40,234 bases of DNA from Mongoliimonas terrestris (lineage in GTDB: Bacteria; Pseudomonadota; Alphaproteobacteria; Rhizobiales; Pleomorphomonadaceae). The stretch is from contig NZ_MSIG01000025.1 in assembly GCF_001927285.1 (NCBI RefSeq), forward strand, positions 1-40,234, read 5' to 3'. Of the stretch, positions 17,065 through 24,773 are shown piece after piece. The number at the start of each line of letters is the position of its first letter. The stretch's first letter is position 1. The notes under the pieces were generated by a model. The model had not been told where the DNA came from, made no database searches, and worked only from the letters and a program-made list of their open reading frames with translations. The translations under genes and the position numbers were made by a program.

Positions 17065-18090
17065 ATGACATTCCACGACCGTCAGAACCCTTCCGCCGCC
17101 ATCGACGCACGCCGCTGGCTCAAGATCCTCACCGCCTATCGGGCGCCCAACCCTATCCGCAGCATTCTGGAGATCGTCGTCACGGCGGTCCCGCTGGTCC
17201 TCCTCTGGATCGCCATGCTGGCGTCGCTCCAGGTCGGCTACTGGCTGACGCTGCTCCTCGCTATACCGGCCGCGGGCTTCCTCGTCCGCCTCTTCATCAT
17301 CCAGCACGACTGCAGCCACGACGCCTATTTCCAGACGCGCGCCGCGAACAATTGGGTCGGCCGCGTCATCGGTGTCCTGACCCTCACCCCGCATGACGTG
17401 TGGCGCCGCACCCACGCCATCCACCACGCCTCCTCCGGCAACCTCGACCTTCGCGGCATCGGCGACGTCGACACCCTCACCGTCCGCGAGTATCGGGCCC
17501 TCAGCTTTCGGGGCCGCCTCGGCTACCGGCTCTATCGCCATCCACTGGTGATGTTCGTCCTCGGCCCCACCTATCTCTTCGTGGTGCAGCACCGCCTGCC
17601 GATCGGCCTGATGCGCCAGGGCGCGGCGCCCTGGATCAGCGCCATGGCCACCAACCTCGCCATCGCGGCCGTGATCGCCGGCCTGATCGCGCTCGTCGGA
17701 TGGCAGACCTTCCTCCTCGTCCAGGTGCCCATCACGGTCATCGGCGCCACCATCGGGGTCTGGCTCTTCTACGTGCAGCACCAGTTCGACGAGACGCTCT
17801 GGGAAAAGAGCCCCGACTGGAGCCATCCGGAAGCGGCCCTGCACGGCAGTTCGCACTACGACCTGCCGCAGCCGCTGCGGTGGTTCACCGGCAACATCGG
17901 CATCCACCACGTGCACCACCTGTGCAGCCGCATCCCCTTCTACCGCCTGCCGGAGGTGCTGGAGCGCCATCCGGAGCTCGCCTCCATCGGCCGCCTCACC
18001 CTTGCCGAAAGCCTCGCCTGCGTGCGGCTGGTGCTGTGGGACGAAGGCAGCCGCCGGCTCGTCAGCTTCCGCGAGGCGCGCGCGGTTTGA
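17065..18090 (+). CDS. Membrane fatty acid desaturase
   Basis: A 341-residue integral membrane di-iron desaturase that introduces double bonds into acyl chains of lipids using O2 and reduced ferredoxin. The three histidine boxes are present: HDCSH (81-85), HAIHH (117-121) and HHVHH near residue 280 (IGIHHVHHLCSR). Hydrophobic pairs lie near residues 37-78 and 190-230. The layout fits acyl-lipid desaturases of the DesA/omega-6 type. I preferred the ATG at 17065 over a TTG 12 bases upstream. The A/T-rich stretch just before the gene (about 17000-17060) is the likely promoter, but I cannot name boxes with confidence. It converges on the DUF2269 gene across a strong hairpin. Confidence 0.9.
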   Translation: MTFHDRQNPSAAIDARRWLKILTAYRAPNPIRSILEIVVTAVPLVLLWIAMLASLQVGYWLTLLLAIPAAGFLVRLFIIQHDCSHDAYFQTRAANNWVGRVIGVLTLTPHDVWRRTHAIHHASSGNLDLRGIGDVDTLTVREYRALSFRGRLGYRLYRHPLVMFVLGPTYLFVVQHRLPIGLMRQGAAPWISAMATNLAIAAVIAGLIALVGWQTFLLVQVPITVIGATIGVWLFYVQHQFDETLWEKSPDWSHPEAALHGSSHYDLPQPLRWFTGNIGIHHVHHLCSRIPFYRLPEVLERHPELASIGRLTLAESLACVRLVLWDEGSRRLVSFREARAV

Positions 18091-18098
18091 GCCCGAGA

Positions 18099-18134
18099 CG
18101 CCCGGCCGGCCCTTACCAGAGCGCCGGCCGGGCG
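18099..18134. terminator. Bidirectional 12-bp hairpin between desaturase and DUF2269 genes
   Basis: Arms CGCCCGGCCGGC (18099-18110) and GCCGGCCGGGCG (18123-18134) are perfect complements. The 12-base loop contains the stop codon of the minus-strand gene. Position between convergent stops supports a shared terminator, although no T-run is present. Confidence 0.6.
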
Positions 18135-18586
18135 ATCATCAGCCAGAACACACCCATCAGTCCGAGGAAGGCCGGCCAGCCGAACGCGAACCAGAGTCGC
18201 ATGCAGCGCCGGTAGTCGGCCCCGAGCGGCGTGCCCTTCGCGGCCGCAGTCTCCGCGAGGACCTGCGCGCGGATCTGCAGCCAGACCACCGGTACCCAGC
18301 AGGCGAAGGCGAGAGCGTAGAGCCCGTATGTCACCACCAGCCAGGGCTCCGTCAGGGCGTATCCCGCCAGATGGACGAGCAGCAGGCCGCTCGCCGGCTG
18401 CACCACGCCGCTGGTGCCGGTGAAGATCCAGTCCGCCCGAATCACCATGCGGCCGACCCGGGCAACGAGGGCCGGATCGCCGGTCCGGTGGGCGCTCCAG
18501 AAATACCAGGCCGTGCCGGCGCCGAATCCGAACAGGATGGTGCTGCTCACCACATGCACCCACTTGGCGAAGAGATAGAGGTCCAT
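18113..18586 (-). CDS. DUF2269 family membrane protein
   Basis: A 157-residue membrane protein with four predicted helices, starting MDLYLFAKWVHVVSSTILFGFGAG. The histidine in the first helix, the RADWIFTGTSGVVQPASG segment and the C-terminal FGWPAFLGLMGVFWLM are typical of DUF2269 (integral membrane protein, function unknown). The stop of the SDR-DoxX gene and this start overlap by one base (TGATG), so they are co-transcribed and probably translationally coupled. The start at 18586 fits the family; upstream in-frame codons give a Gly/Arg-rich sequence that is not protein-like. Function unknown; association with a DoxX-like membrane domain suggests a shared membrane role. Confidence 0.85.
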   Translation of the reverse strand: MDLYLFAKWVHVVSSTILFGFGAGTAWYFWSAHRTGDPALVARVGRMVIRADWIFTGTSGVVQPASGLLLVHLAGYALTEPWLVVTYGLYALAFACWVPVVWLQIRAQVLAETAAAKGTPLGADYRRCMRLWFAFGWPAFLGLMGVFWLMIARPALW

Positions 18587-19866
18587 CAGCGCCGCGCCCC
18601 GATGACGCCAAGGACCGCGATCGCCAGGAGAACCGGCAGGTTCTTCAGGAGCGGGCCGAGCGGGTCGACCAGAAGCCGCGGCAGGCCGAAGCCGAGCACC
18701 AGCGTATAACCAACCACCACGACCGCCTGCAGCACGGCCACCCGCGCGGCCGACCGGTTGAGGACGAGGACCGCCGCGACCGCCACGTCGAGAAGGCTGC
18801 TGCCGATCCGCAGCGGATCCGCCAGCCCCGCCGGCAGCCCGAGGCTCTCCACCAGTTCCGCCGTCAGCGCGGCCCCGTGAGCGAGACCCAGCCACGCCGA
18901 GACCAGCCACATCATGACCAGCACGGCCTTGAGGGCTGGGGCGAGGAAGTAGAGCCGGGCGTGCCAGCGGTCCTGCACCTCCGCCGGCCGGTCGCGAAGC
19001 GCCTCGTCCAGCCGGCGCGGCTCAAAGCCGACTGCGCGGGCGAAGGCCGCGCCGTCGCCGCCGTTGCCAGCCACCATCTGGACGAGCGCGTTGGTGGAGA
19101 CCGGACCGTCGCCCGCCAGATCGCCGAGGCGGCCCATCCACCGCATGACGGTCATCGGCACCGGCACGAAGCGCGCCTGGCCGAAGCCGAGCCATGCCCG
19201 GTAGCGGGCCAGGAGATCCTTGAGGCTGAGCGTATGCGGCCCGACCGGCTCCAGTGTCCGGCCGGCGAAGCCGTCGTCCTCGCAGACGTGGCGGACCGTG
19301 CGAGCGAGATCGCGGACGTGGATGGGCGAGAAGGCGAAATCACCCTCGCCGGGCAGCGGCACGAACATCGGCAGCCCCGCAAGTCCGCGCATCAGCGACG
19401 TTCCGCCATAGCTGCCGTCGCCATAGACGAGCGAGGGCCGCAGAATGGTCCAGCCGACGGCGGAGCTCGCCAGCACCCGTTCGCCTGCAAGCTTGGTGGC
19501 CGCATAGTCGGTGTCCACATCGGGCCGGGCGCTGATCGCCGAGATCAGCACGATCCGCCGCACCCCCGCCTCCGCGGCCGCCGCGGCGAGCGCCCGCGGC
19601 ATCGCCACGTGGACGGCTTCCATCTGGCGCCCGCGGAGAAGGCCGGCGGCGTTCACCACCACGTCGATACCGGCGAGCCGGCCGCGCCAGCCGGCCGGAT
19701 CGAGCGCCGACGCAAGGTCGAGCGCAAGGAAGGCCGCCCCCGGCATCGCCTCGGCAAGGCCGCCAGTGGAGCGGGCCACGCCCACCACTCTGTGGCCGCC
19801 CGACACGAGTTCGGCCACGATCTGGCGGCCGATGAAGCCGCCCGCCCCCAACACCATCACCCGCAT
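18586..19866 (-). CDS. SDR-family NAD(P)-binding protein fused to a DoxX-like membrane domain
   Basis: A 426-residue two-part protein. The N-terminal 285 or so residues form an atypical short-chain dehydrogenase/NAD(P)H-binding domain: MRVMVLGAGGFIGRQIV is the Rossmann motif, LALDL the Asp block, and YAATK (Tyr-x3-Lys) the active-site pair. The C-terminal 130 residues contain four hydrophobic helices (ALKAVLVMMWLVSAWLGLAHG onward) matching DoxX-like domains found fused to such proteins. The start at 19866 is the family-typical MRV. It forms an operon with the DUF2269 gene. The substrate is unknown; related fusions are annotated only as epimerase/dehydratase-like, and a role in quinone or membrane redox chemistry is a guess. 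Confidence 0.87.
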   Translation of the reverse strand: MRVMVLGAGGFIGRQIVAELVSGGHRVVGVARSTGGLAEAMPGAAFLALDLASALDPAGWRGRLAGIDVVVNAAGLLRGRQMEAVHVAMPRALAAAAAEAGVRRIVLISAISARPDVDTDYAATKLAGERVLASSAVGWTILRPSLVYGDGSYGGTSLMRGLAGLPMFVPLPGEGDFAFSPIHVRDLARTVRHVCEDDGFAGRTLEPVGPHTLSLKDLLARYRAWLGFGQARFVPVPMTVMRWMGRLGDLAGDGPVSTNALVQMVAGNGGDGAAFARAVGFEPRRLDEALRDRPAEVQDRWHARLYFLAPALKAVLVMMWLVSAWLGLAHGAALTAELVESLGLPAGLADPLRIGSSLLDVAVAAVLVLNRSAARVAVLQAVVVVGYTLVLGFGLPRLLVDPLGPLLKNLPVLLAIAVLGVIGARR

Positions 19867-19953
19867 GGACCACCCCATCGCCGCCGCGGCAGCATCGCCC
19901 GGATGGTCCGGCGGCACAATCGGGCCCATTGGCTCGCCCGGCGCGGACTTGGC

Positions 19954-20361
19954 TCAGCTTCGGGCGGCCGACCGGGTCCGATTCGGCTTCGCCGCGGCAG
20001 TGTCCGTCTCCGCACGCTCCAGCCGGCGGGCCATGATGGCCGGATAGTGCGCCACCACCCATTGCTCCATGGACCGCGCGAGCTCGCTCAGGGACCTGCC
20101 GAGGTCGGTCAGCCGGTATTCCACCCGCGGCGGCACCTCCGGGTGGCTGATGCGCTCCACGAAGCCGTCGCGCTCCAGGTCGCGCAGGGTCTGGGTCAGC
20201 ATCTTCTGGGAGATGCCGCCGACGGACCGCATCAGCACGCCGGTGCGCACGGGGCCCTGCTGCAGGCAGCAGAGGATGAGGATCGCCCACTTGCCGCCGA
20301 TGAGATCGAGCACGTCGCGCGAGGGGCAGTTCAGGTTGTAGGGGTTGGCCGGTTCGAACAT
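19954..20361 (-). CDS. HxlR-family transcriptional regulator
   Basis: A 135-residue winged helix regulator of the HxlR (MarR-like) family. The pattern is CPSRDVLDLIGGKWAILILCCL, then GGISQKMLTQTLRDLERDGFVERISHPEVPPRVEYRLT cut across the recognition helix and wing, and LGRSLSELARSMEQWV. The conserved N-terminal Cys is the redox- or aldehyde-sensing position in relatives such as HypR and YodB, and Cys-Cys follows in ILCCLQQ. I chose the ATG at 20361 (MFEPANPYN) over one 18 bases upstream. It is divergent from the small gene at 20448 with an 86-base gap, so that gene is its likely target. A short dyad ACC-AAAA-GGT lies in this gap. Confidence 0.92.
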   Translation of the reverse strand: MFEPANPYNLNCPSRDVLDLIGGKWAILILCCLQQGPVRTGVLMRSVGGISQKMLTQTLRDLERDGFVERISHPEVPPRVEYRLTDLGRSLSELARSMEQWVVAHYPAIMARRLERAETDTAAAKPNRTRSAARS

Positions 20362-20447
20362 GGTCTCAATTCTTACCAAAAGGTGCGTACTTCCATCATG
20401 GTGAGGATAGCGCCTATGGTGCCGCCATCCAACCCATGGAGCCCATC

Positions 20448-20768
20448 ATGACCAAGCCGAGCCGCGTTTTTCTCTACGCCGAATTCCAGAACTCCGCCCC
20501 GTTCGACAAGGGCATCTGGGGCGAGGCCAATCCCGCCATGCACACCGTCCCGGGCCTGCGCAGCAAGACCTGGCTGAGCGGCATCAACACCCATTCGGTC
20601 GGCGGCTTCTACGAATTCGATTCGCTGGAAAACGCCCACGCCTACGCGGTCGGCATGCTCTCCGACTTCGCCAAGGGCGCCGGCGCCAGCCTCACCGTCA
20701 AGCTGTTCGACGGCGACGTGGTGGCCGATGCCAGCAAGGGCATGCACTCGCCCTTCTACAGCGCCTGA
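20448..20768 (+). CDS. Small protein, possible YdhR-like dimeric alpha/beta-barrel monooxygenase
   Basis: A 106-residue soluble protein (MTKPSRVFLYAEFQNS...). The pattern of N-terminal strand, GLRSKTWLSGINTHSVGGFYEFDS and a helix ENAHAYAVGMLSDFAKGAG resembles small ferredoxin-like alpha/beta-barrel proteins of the YdhR type, putative monooxygenases. I am not certain of the family. The ATG at 20448 has GGAG 6 bases upstream; an ATG at 20436 is also in frame but has a poor binding site. The gene is divergent from hxlR, a common arrangement in which the HxlR protein represses a stress-inducible enzyme. A 13-bp hairpin follows 42 bases after the stop. Confidence 0.6.
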   Translation: MTKPSRVFLYAEFQNSAPFDKGIWGEANPAMHTVPGLRSKTWLSGINTHSVGGFYEFDSLENAHAYAVGMLSDFAKGAGASLTVKLFDGDVVADASKGMHSPFYSA

Positions 20769-20810
20769 GACCAAGCCCGAACGGGCGGCGGCCGGTCAGG
20801 CCGTAGCGCG

Positions 20811-20861
20811 CGGGACGGTCGGAGGCGTCCGACCGTCCCGACCCAGATATGAGATCCGCGT
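20811..20861. repeat. Intergenic palindromic repeat, copy A
   Basis: A 13-base perfect stem (20811-20823 and 20828-20840) with loop GGCG and core GGTCGGA/TCCGACC, followed 10 bases later by GAGATCCGCGT (20851-20861). Copy B at 21919-21960 shares the core stem and the same GAGATCCGCGT. It may also act as terminator of the gene ending at 20768. Confidence 0.6.
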
Positions 20862-20901
20862 CAGGCCGATTTGGGGCAGGACAGACCCTTGGAGGAAGAG
20901 A

Positions 20902-21291
20902 ATGACGGGGATCCGGAACGAAAAACTGCTCAAGACCGCCATGATCGCCTTCGGCGTCGTCTTCTGCCTCGTCTATCCCTTGGCCATGATCTGGCCCTCC
21001 GGCTGGATGTGGCACGGTGGCCATGGCGCCTACTATTTCCAGATGATCTCAGGGATCTACGTGACGCTCGGGCTCTTCCTGATCCTCGCGTCGCGCAGAC
21101 CCGCCGCGCACACCAGCCTCATCGCCTTCACGATCTGGTCGAGCGTCGTCCATGCGGTGATCATGACGATCCAGGTCTTCCACGACGGCGCGAACGAATG
21201 GGGCCATCTTCTCGGCGACGTCCCGGCGTTGCTCCTGGTTGCCGCCGTTCTGGGATACCTGATGCCGTCGGCCGCTCGGCTGCCGGCTTGA
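20902..21291 (+). CDS. DUF6632-like four-helix membrane protein
   Basis: A 129-residue membrane protein with four predicted helices. Helix 1 lies in TAMIAFGVVFCLVYPLAMIW, helix 2 starts in YYFQMISGIYVTLGLFLIL, helix 3 in SLIAFTIWSSVVHAVIM, and helix 4 near the C-terminus (VPALLLVAAVLGYLM). It matches my recollection of DUF6632, a family of unknown function. GGAGGAA (20891-20897) lies 4 bases before the ATG. The His residues in WHGGHGAYYF, VVHAVIM and VFHDG lie near helix ends and could bind a metal or haem; that is speculation. It is followed after 31 bases by the AhpD-like gene and is probably co-transcribed with it. Confidence 0.72.
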   Translation: MTGIRNEKLLKTAMIAFGVVFCLVYPLAMIWPSGWMWHGGHGAYYFQMISGIYVTLGLFLILASRRPAAHTSLIAFTIWSSVVHAVIMTIQVFHDGANEWGHLLGDVPALLLVAAVLGYLMPSAARLPA

Positions 21292-21322
21292 ACGAGAAAC
21301 AAGGACAATGGGAGTGACGACC

Positions 21323-21892
21323 ATGCCAGACGGGCCCGCCAGCCGCTTTCCGATCCCCGACCTCTCCGACATGCCGGAGGACATCCGCACCCGCATTCTC
21401 GCGGTGGAGGAGAAGTCGGGCTTCATCCCGAACGTCTTTCTCGTTCTGGCGCACCGCCCGGACGAGTTTCGCGCCTTCTTCGCCTATCACGATGCGCTCA
21501 TGGACAAGCCCGGCAACCTCACCAAGGCCGAGCGCGAGATGATCGTCGTGGCGACGAGCAGTCTGAACCAGTGCCAGTACTGCGTTGTCGCCCATGGCGC
21601 GATCCTGCGCGTCCGGGCCAAGAACCCGCTCATCGCGGACCAGGTGGCGACCAACTACCGCAAGGCCGACATCACCGAGCGGCAGAAGGCGATGATCGAT
21701 TTCGCCATCAAGGTCTCCACCGAGGCCTACGCCGTCTCCGAAACCGATTTCGAGACGCTGAAATCGCACGGGTTCACCGAGGACGACGTTTGGGACATTG
21801 CCGCCATCTCGGCCTTCTTCGGCCTGTCGAACCGGCTCGCCAACGTCACCAACATGCGCCCGAACCCGGAGTTCTACAGCCTGGGGCGGTAG
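21323..21892 (+). CDS. Peroxidase-related AhpD/CMD-family protein
   Basis: A 189-residue protein of the carboxymuconolactone decarboxylase/AhpD superfamily. The AhpD catalytic motif E-x11-C-x2-C-x3-H is exact: the Glu of KAEREMIVV, then CQYCVVAH. This supports thiol-disulfide or alkylhydroperoxidase-type activity, as in the 'peroxidase-related enzyme' subfamily. Conserved flanks are FIPNVFLVLAHRPDEFRAFFAYHDALM and FFGLSNRLANVTNMRPN, which are typical of that group. I chose the ATG at 21323, preceded by GGGAG 8 bases upstream. An in-frame ATG at 21308 has AAGGA only 2 bases away, too close for normal initiation. It follows the DUF6632 gene and is flanked by the palindromic repeat. Confidence 0.9.
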   Translation: MPDGPASRFPIPDLSDMPEDIRTRILAVEEKSGFIPNVFLVLAHRPDEFRAFFAYHDALMDKPGNLTKAEREMIVVATSSLNQCQYCVVAHGAILRVRAKNPLIADQVATNYRKADITERQKAMIDFAIKVSTEAYAVSETDFETLKSHGFTEDDVWDIAAISAFFGLSNRLANVTNMRPNPEFYSLGR

Positions 21893-21918
21893 GGGCGACG
21901 GGTGGGAAGTTGTGTCGC

Positions 21919-21960
21919 GGTCGGAGACATCCGACCATCGCCGCCTGCCGAGATCCGCGT
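21919..21960. repeat. Intergenic palindromic repeat, copy B
   Basis: Stem GGTCGGA (21919-21925) and TCCGACC (21930-21936) with loop GACA, then GAGATCCGCGT (21950-21960), as in copy A at 20811. It lies between the convergent ends of the AhpD-like gene (+) and the prpF-like gene (-), where it may serve as terminator. Confidence 0.6.
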
Positions 21961-22023
21961 ACGCCGTCTTTCATCACCGCCGATTGTCTGGCCGGACAGT
22001 CCGTTGTCTGCCAAGGCGCATGG

Positions 22024-23259
22024 TCAAGCGGTGACGTCCCTTGCAGCTTCCACCTCTTCGATCAGGAGACCCCTGTGCGCCTCGAGGCGCGCCGTCGAGA
22101 CGTGGACGCCGCCGGACATGATCAGCCGGGCGGTCCGTTCCACGGATGCGCTGCGAATGACCGGGCCGCCTAGCTCGATGTCGATCTGCGCGGACACGGT
22201 GAGAACGCCGGCCGGCTGCCCGAGCCGGACACGACTGCTGGTGCGTCCCGCAAGGCGGTTCGCGATCGAACCGGGCACGCTGATGGCGACGGCGGTGCAG
22301 ACCGCGCCTGTGACGGCGAGCGTGTGGTGGGGTTTCTGCATGGCGAGTTGGCGCACGCAAAGGTCGATGTCCGCCGCGGCGATCGGCCCCTCCGATCCCG
22401 CGTAGTCGGCCGGCGCGGCGATCATCATCACGCGCGGCACGTTCGGCGTCACCGTGCGGGCCCTCTCCGGCTTGTCCACCAGCCCGAGGGCGACGGCCGC
22501 CCAGCCACGGACAGCCTCAAGGTCGTCCATCAACCGGGTGTCGGCGAGAATTTCGGCGGGCGACTCCGTCCCGCGGGCGCCGACATCGCTTGCATGCACG
22601 AAGACGAAGGGTGTCGCAGCATCGATCAGGGACACCGGGATGGTGCGGGATCCGATCTGGACCCGATCCGTCGCCGCGCCCGTCGGCAGCAGACGGCCCG
22701 AGACCGCGCCTGCGCAATCGCCGAAGTCGATCTGGATGGGGGACCCGGTGCCCGGAACGCCCGGCACCGCTGCGTCTCCGTCGACCGACGGCCGGCCGTT
22801 GCGGACCGTCATGCGGGCGACGACCACCTGACCGGTGTTGGTGGTGTGGATCCGCACGGTCGTTTCCGGTTCGACGGCCGGCACGAGGCCGCGGAGGACG
22901 GCGAACGGCGCGACGGCCGCCAGCATGTTGCCGCAGTTGCCCCCGGTGGAGACCTGCGGCCGGTCGATGCCGACCTGGTAGAAGGTATAGTCCACATCGG
23001 CATCGGGCCGGGTCGACCGACCGACGACGGCGGCCTTGCTGGTCAGCGGATCGGCGCCGCCGATCCCGTCGATCTGGCGGTGATCCGGCGAGCCGTAGGC
23101 GGCGAGGAGAAAGGCCGCCCGCTCGACGGGATCGGGCGGCAGGTCGGTGTCGAGGAAGAAGCCGCCCCGACTGGACCCGCCCCGCATGAAGAGGCAGGGA
23201 ACGGAGATCTGCTCCGCATCCGGGGTGATGATGGCACTGTCGGGACGGCTGATCAGCAT
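22024..23259 (-). CDS. PrpF-family isomerase / 4-oxalomesaconate tautomerase-like protein
   Basis: A 411-residue enzyme of the PrpF family, with the diaminopimelate epimerase fold. Relatives catalyse proton-transfer isomerisation of unsaturated carboxylates, such as 2-methylaconitate cis-trans isomerase and oxalomesaconate tautomerase. Visible marks are VPCLFMRGGSSRGGFF near the start, GGADPLTSKAAVV, and STGGNCGNMLAAVAPFAV with the catalytic-type Cys in GNCGN. A second half mirrors the first, with PRVMMIAAPADY and the C-terminal MSGGVHV. It is 11 bases after the MmgE/PrpD gene in one operon. Pairing with a PrpD-like protein fits cis/trans isomerisation of an aconitate-like acid before hydration. 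The exact substrate is not known. Confidence 0.88.
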   Translation of the reverse strand: MLISRPDSAIITPDAEQISVPCLFMRGGSSRGGFFLDTDLPPDPVERAAFLLAAYGSPDHRQIDGIGGADPLTSKAAVVGRSTRPDADVDYTFYQVGIDRPQVSTGGNCGNMLAAVAPFAVLRGLVPAVEPETTVRIHTTNTGQVVVARMTVRNGRPSVDGDAAVPGVPGTGSPIQIDFGDCAGAVSGRLLPTGAATDRVQIGSRTIPVSLIDAATPFVFVHASDVGARGTESPAEILADTRLMDDLEAVRGWAAVALGLVDKPERARTVTPNVPRVMMIAAPADYAGSEGPIAAADIDLCVRQLAMQKPHHTLAVTGAVCTAVAISVPGSIANRLAGRTSSRVRLGQPAGVLTVSAQIDIELGGPVIRSASVERTARLIMSGGVHVSTARLEAHRGLLIEEVEAARDVTA

Positions 23260-23270
23260 GGCGGCTATCC

Positions 23271-24680
23271 TCAGGCGGCGCGAAGGACGGGTTCGTTGTT
23301 CGGCGCGGCGGTCATCGGCGGGATGTCGGCGGCGCTCTGCAGCGTCTCCATGGTCATCACCCGGCGGCTGATCTCCGCGGCTCGGCCTTCGTCCAGCACG
23401 AGGCCGGCGGTGGCCATGAACTTCTTCTCCAACTGCTCGTCCGTCAGCGGGTTGGTGGGCTCGCCGCGCGGTTCCTCCTGGCGGATCCGCAAGGTGCGCC
23501 CGTCGGTCGTCTCGACGGTGACGACGGATTGACGCCCGCCGATGCCGAACTCCGGCTCCGCCACCAGCACGACCTTTTCGGCCATCGCGTGAATGCCGGC
23601 ATCCGTGTAGGCGTCCCAGTAGTCCTTCAGGCCGTTGCTGCCGCGCACGATCCCGAGCGCCACGCCGAACTGCGTGCTGCCCATGGCGGCGTTGAGGCTC
23701 GGACACGGGAACTTGGACGCCTGCCGGATGGCCAGTTCGCTCATGTGCACGGTGATGCCGGCGACGGTGTCGGCCCGAAGTCCCTCCTCGTGCATGCGTT
23801 GGGCGATATCGATCGGGCCGTGAGCGTAGCGGCAGGCCGCGTGCGGCTTGAAGCCGACCTCCATGATGGCGAACTCCTTGCCGAAGCCGTCGAGGAGGTC
23901 GCTGATGCGAACCTGGTCGGTGAAGGCGTTGAGGAAGCCCTCGCGCGATTCCAGAGCCTTCTTCGGGCCGGTGAAGCCGCGGCTTGCCATCACCGCCGCC
24001 AGCACGCCATTGAAGGCGCCCTTGCCGGGGCCGAACGGCTTGGCCATGCAGGGATCGTCCAGATAGGCCTGGATGCCGCTTGCCTGCATGGCGGCAAGGC
24101 CGATGGCGTCCGCGATCCGCTCCTCGTCACAGCCGAGCATGCGGGCGGTCGCGGTGGCGGCGCCGAGGAGGGCCACGGTGCTGGTGGTGTGGTAGCCGCG
24201 ATGGCGATGGCCCGGGTTGATCGCCTTGGCGACGCGCACCGCCACCTCGTAGCCCGCCACCAGAGCCGCGACGGCGTCGCCGCCGGTCGCCTTCGGGTTC
24301 AGTTCGGAGCCGGCGAAGAGCGCCGGGATGATCACGGACCCCGCCTTGATGAGGCCGCTGCCGTGCGCGTCGTCGAGCTCGACGCCGTGGCCCATGGCGC
24401 CGTTGCACATGGCCGCGATGGGGCCGGGCAGCTTGTGGCCGAATCCCGCCACGGTGACCTGCGGTGCACCGCCCCATTCCTGAGTGAGCTTCACGATCGC
24501 GATCGCCGCCTCGCTGATGGCCGAGGCAGCCACCTGATTGCCGAGGCCGTCGCGGATGATCAGCTTGGCCTTGGCGGCGACCGGCGCGGGCAGATCCTCA
24601 TAGCGCAGCGTCGCCGCAAGCTTGGCAAACCGGCGCGTCAGGCCCTCCAGCCCTTCGGTGTTGGCGTTCATCGCAGTCAT
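23271..24680 (-). CDS. MmgE/PrpD family protein (copy 1)
   Basis: A 469-residue protein of the MmgE/PrpD superfamily, which includes 2-methylcitrate dehydratase, cis-aconitate decarboxylase and iminodisuccinate epimerase. The family motif reads ELDDAH (101-106). H164 lies in GYHTT and K278 in GFKPHAACRYAH, with H287 nine residues later. The lysine-histidine block that reads KSFHAGKAA in copy 2 is KPFGPGKGA here (214-222), so the His is missing. GGAGA lies about 6 bases before the ATG. This is the first gene of prpD-prpF and is preceded by TTGACA and operator 1, which lie within the end of the abrB-like gene. It is most likely a hydratase or isomerase for a di- or tricarboxylate. Confidence 0.88.
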   Translation of the reverse strand: MTAMNANTEGLEGLTRRFAKLAATLRYEDLPAPVAAKAKLIIRDGLGNQVAASAISEAAIAIVKLTQEWGGAPQVTVAGFGHKLPGPIAAMCNGAMGHGVELDDAHGSGLIKAGSVIIPALFAGSELNPKATGGDAVAALVAGYEVAVRVAKAINPGHRHRGYHTTSTVALLGAATATARMLGCDEERIADAIGLAAMQASGIQAYLDDPCMAKPFGPGKGAFNGVLAAVMASRGFTGPKKALESREGFLNAFTDQVRISDLLDGFGKEFAIMEVGFKPHAACRYAHGPIDIAQRMHEEGLRADTVAGITVHMSELAIRQASKFPCPSLNAAMGSTQFGVALGIVRGSNGLKDYWDAYTDAGIHAMAEKVVLVAEPEFGIGGRQSVVTVETTDGRTLRIRQEEPRGEPTNPLTDEQLEKKFMATAGLVLDEGRAAEISRRVMTMETLQSAADIPPMTAAPNNEPVLRAA

Positions 24681-24745
24681 CAGAAGTCTCCAGTGGTGTG
24701 GCCGGCGCGGAACGGCCGGGTCCAGGATTCGCCTTGGTTCGGATC

Positions 24746-24773
24746 AAAGGACGTAGCGATTGCTACTACTAAC
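24746..24773 (-). promoter_or_regulatory. TrmB-type operator candidate, site 1 (prpD-prpF promoter)
   Basis: Read on the minus strand: half-site GTTAGTAGTAGC, spacer AATC, second half-site GCTACGTCCTTT. The inner GTAGC-N4-GCTAC is a perfect dyad. A perfect TTGACA (24789-24784, minus strand) lies 10 bases upstream, so the element covers the expected -10 region. This indicates repression. The stop codon of the abrB-like gene lies inside the site. Confidence 0.7.
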
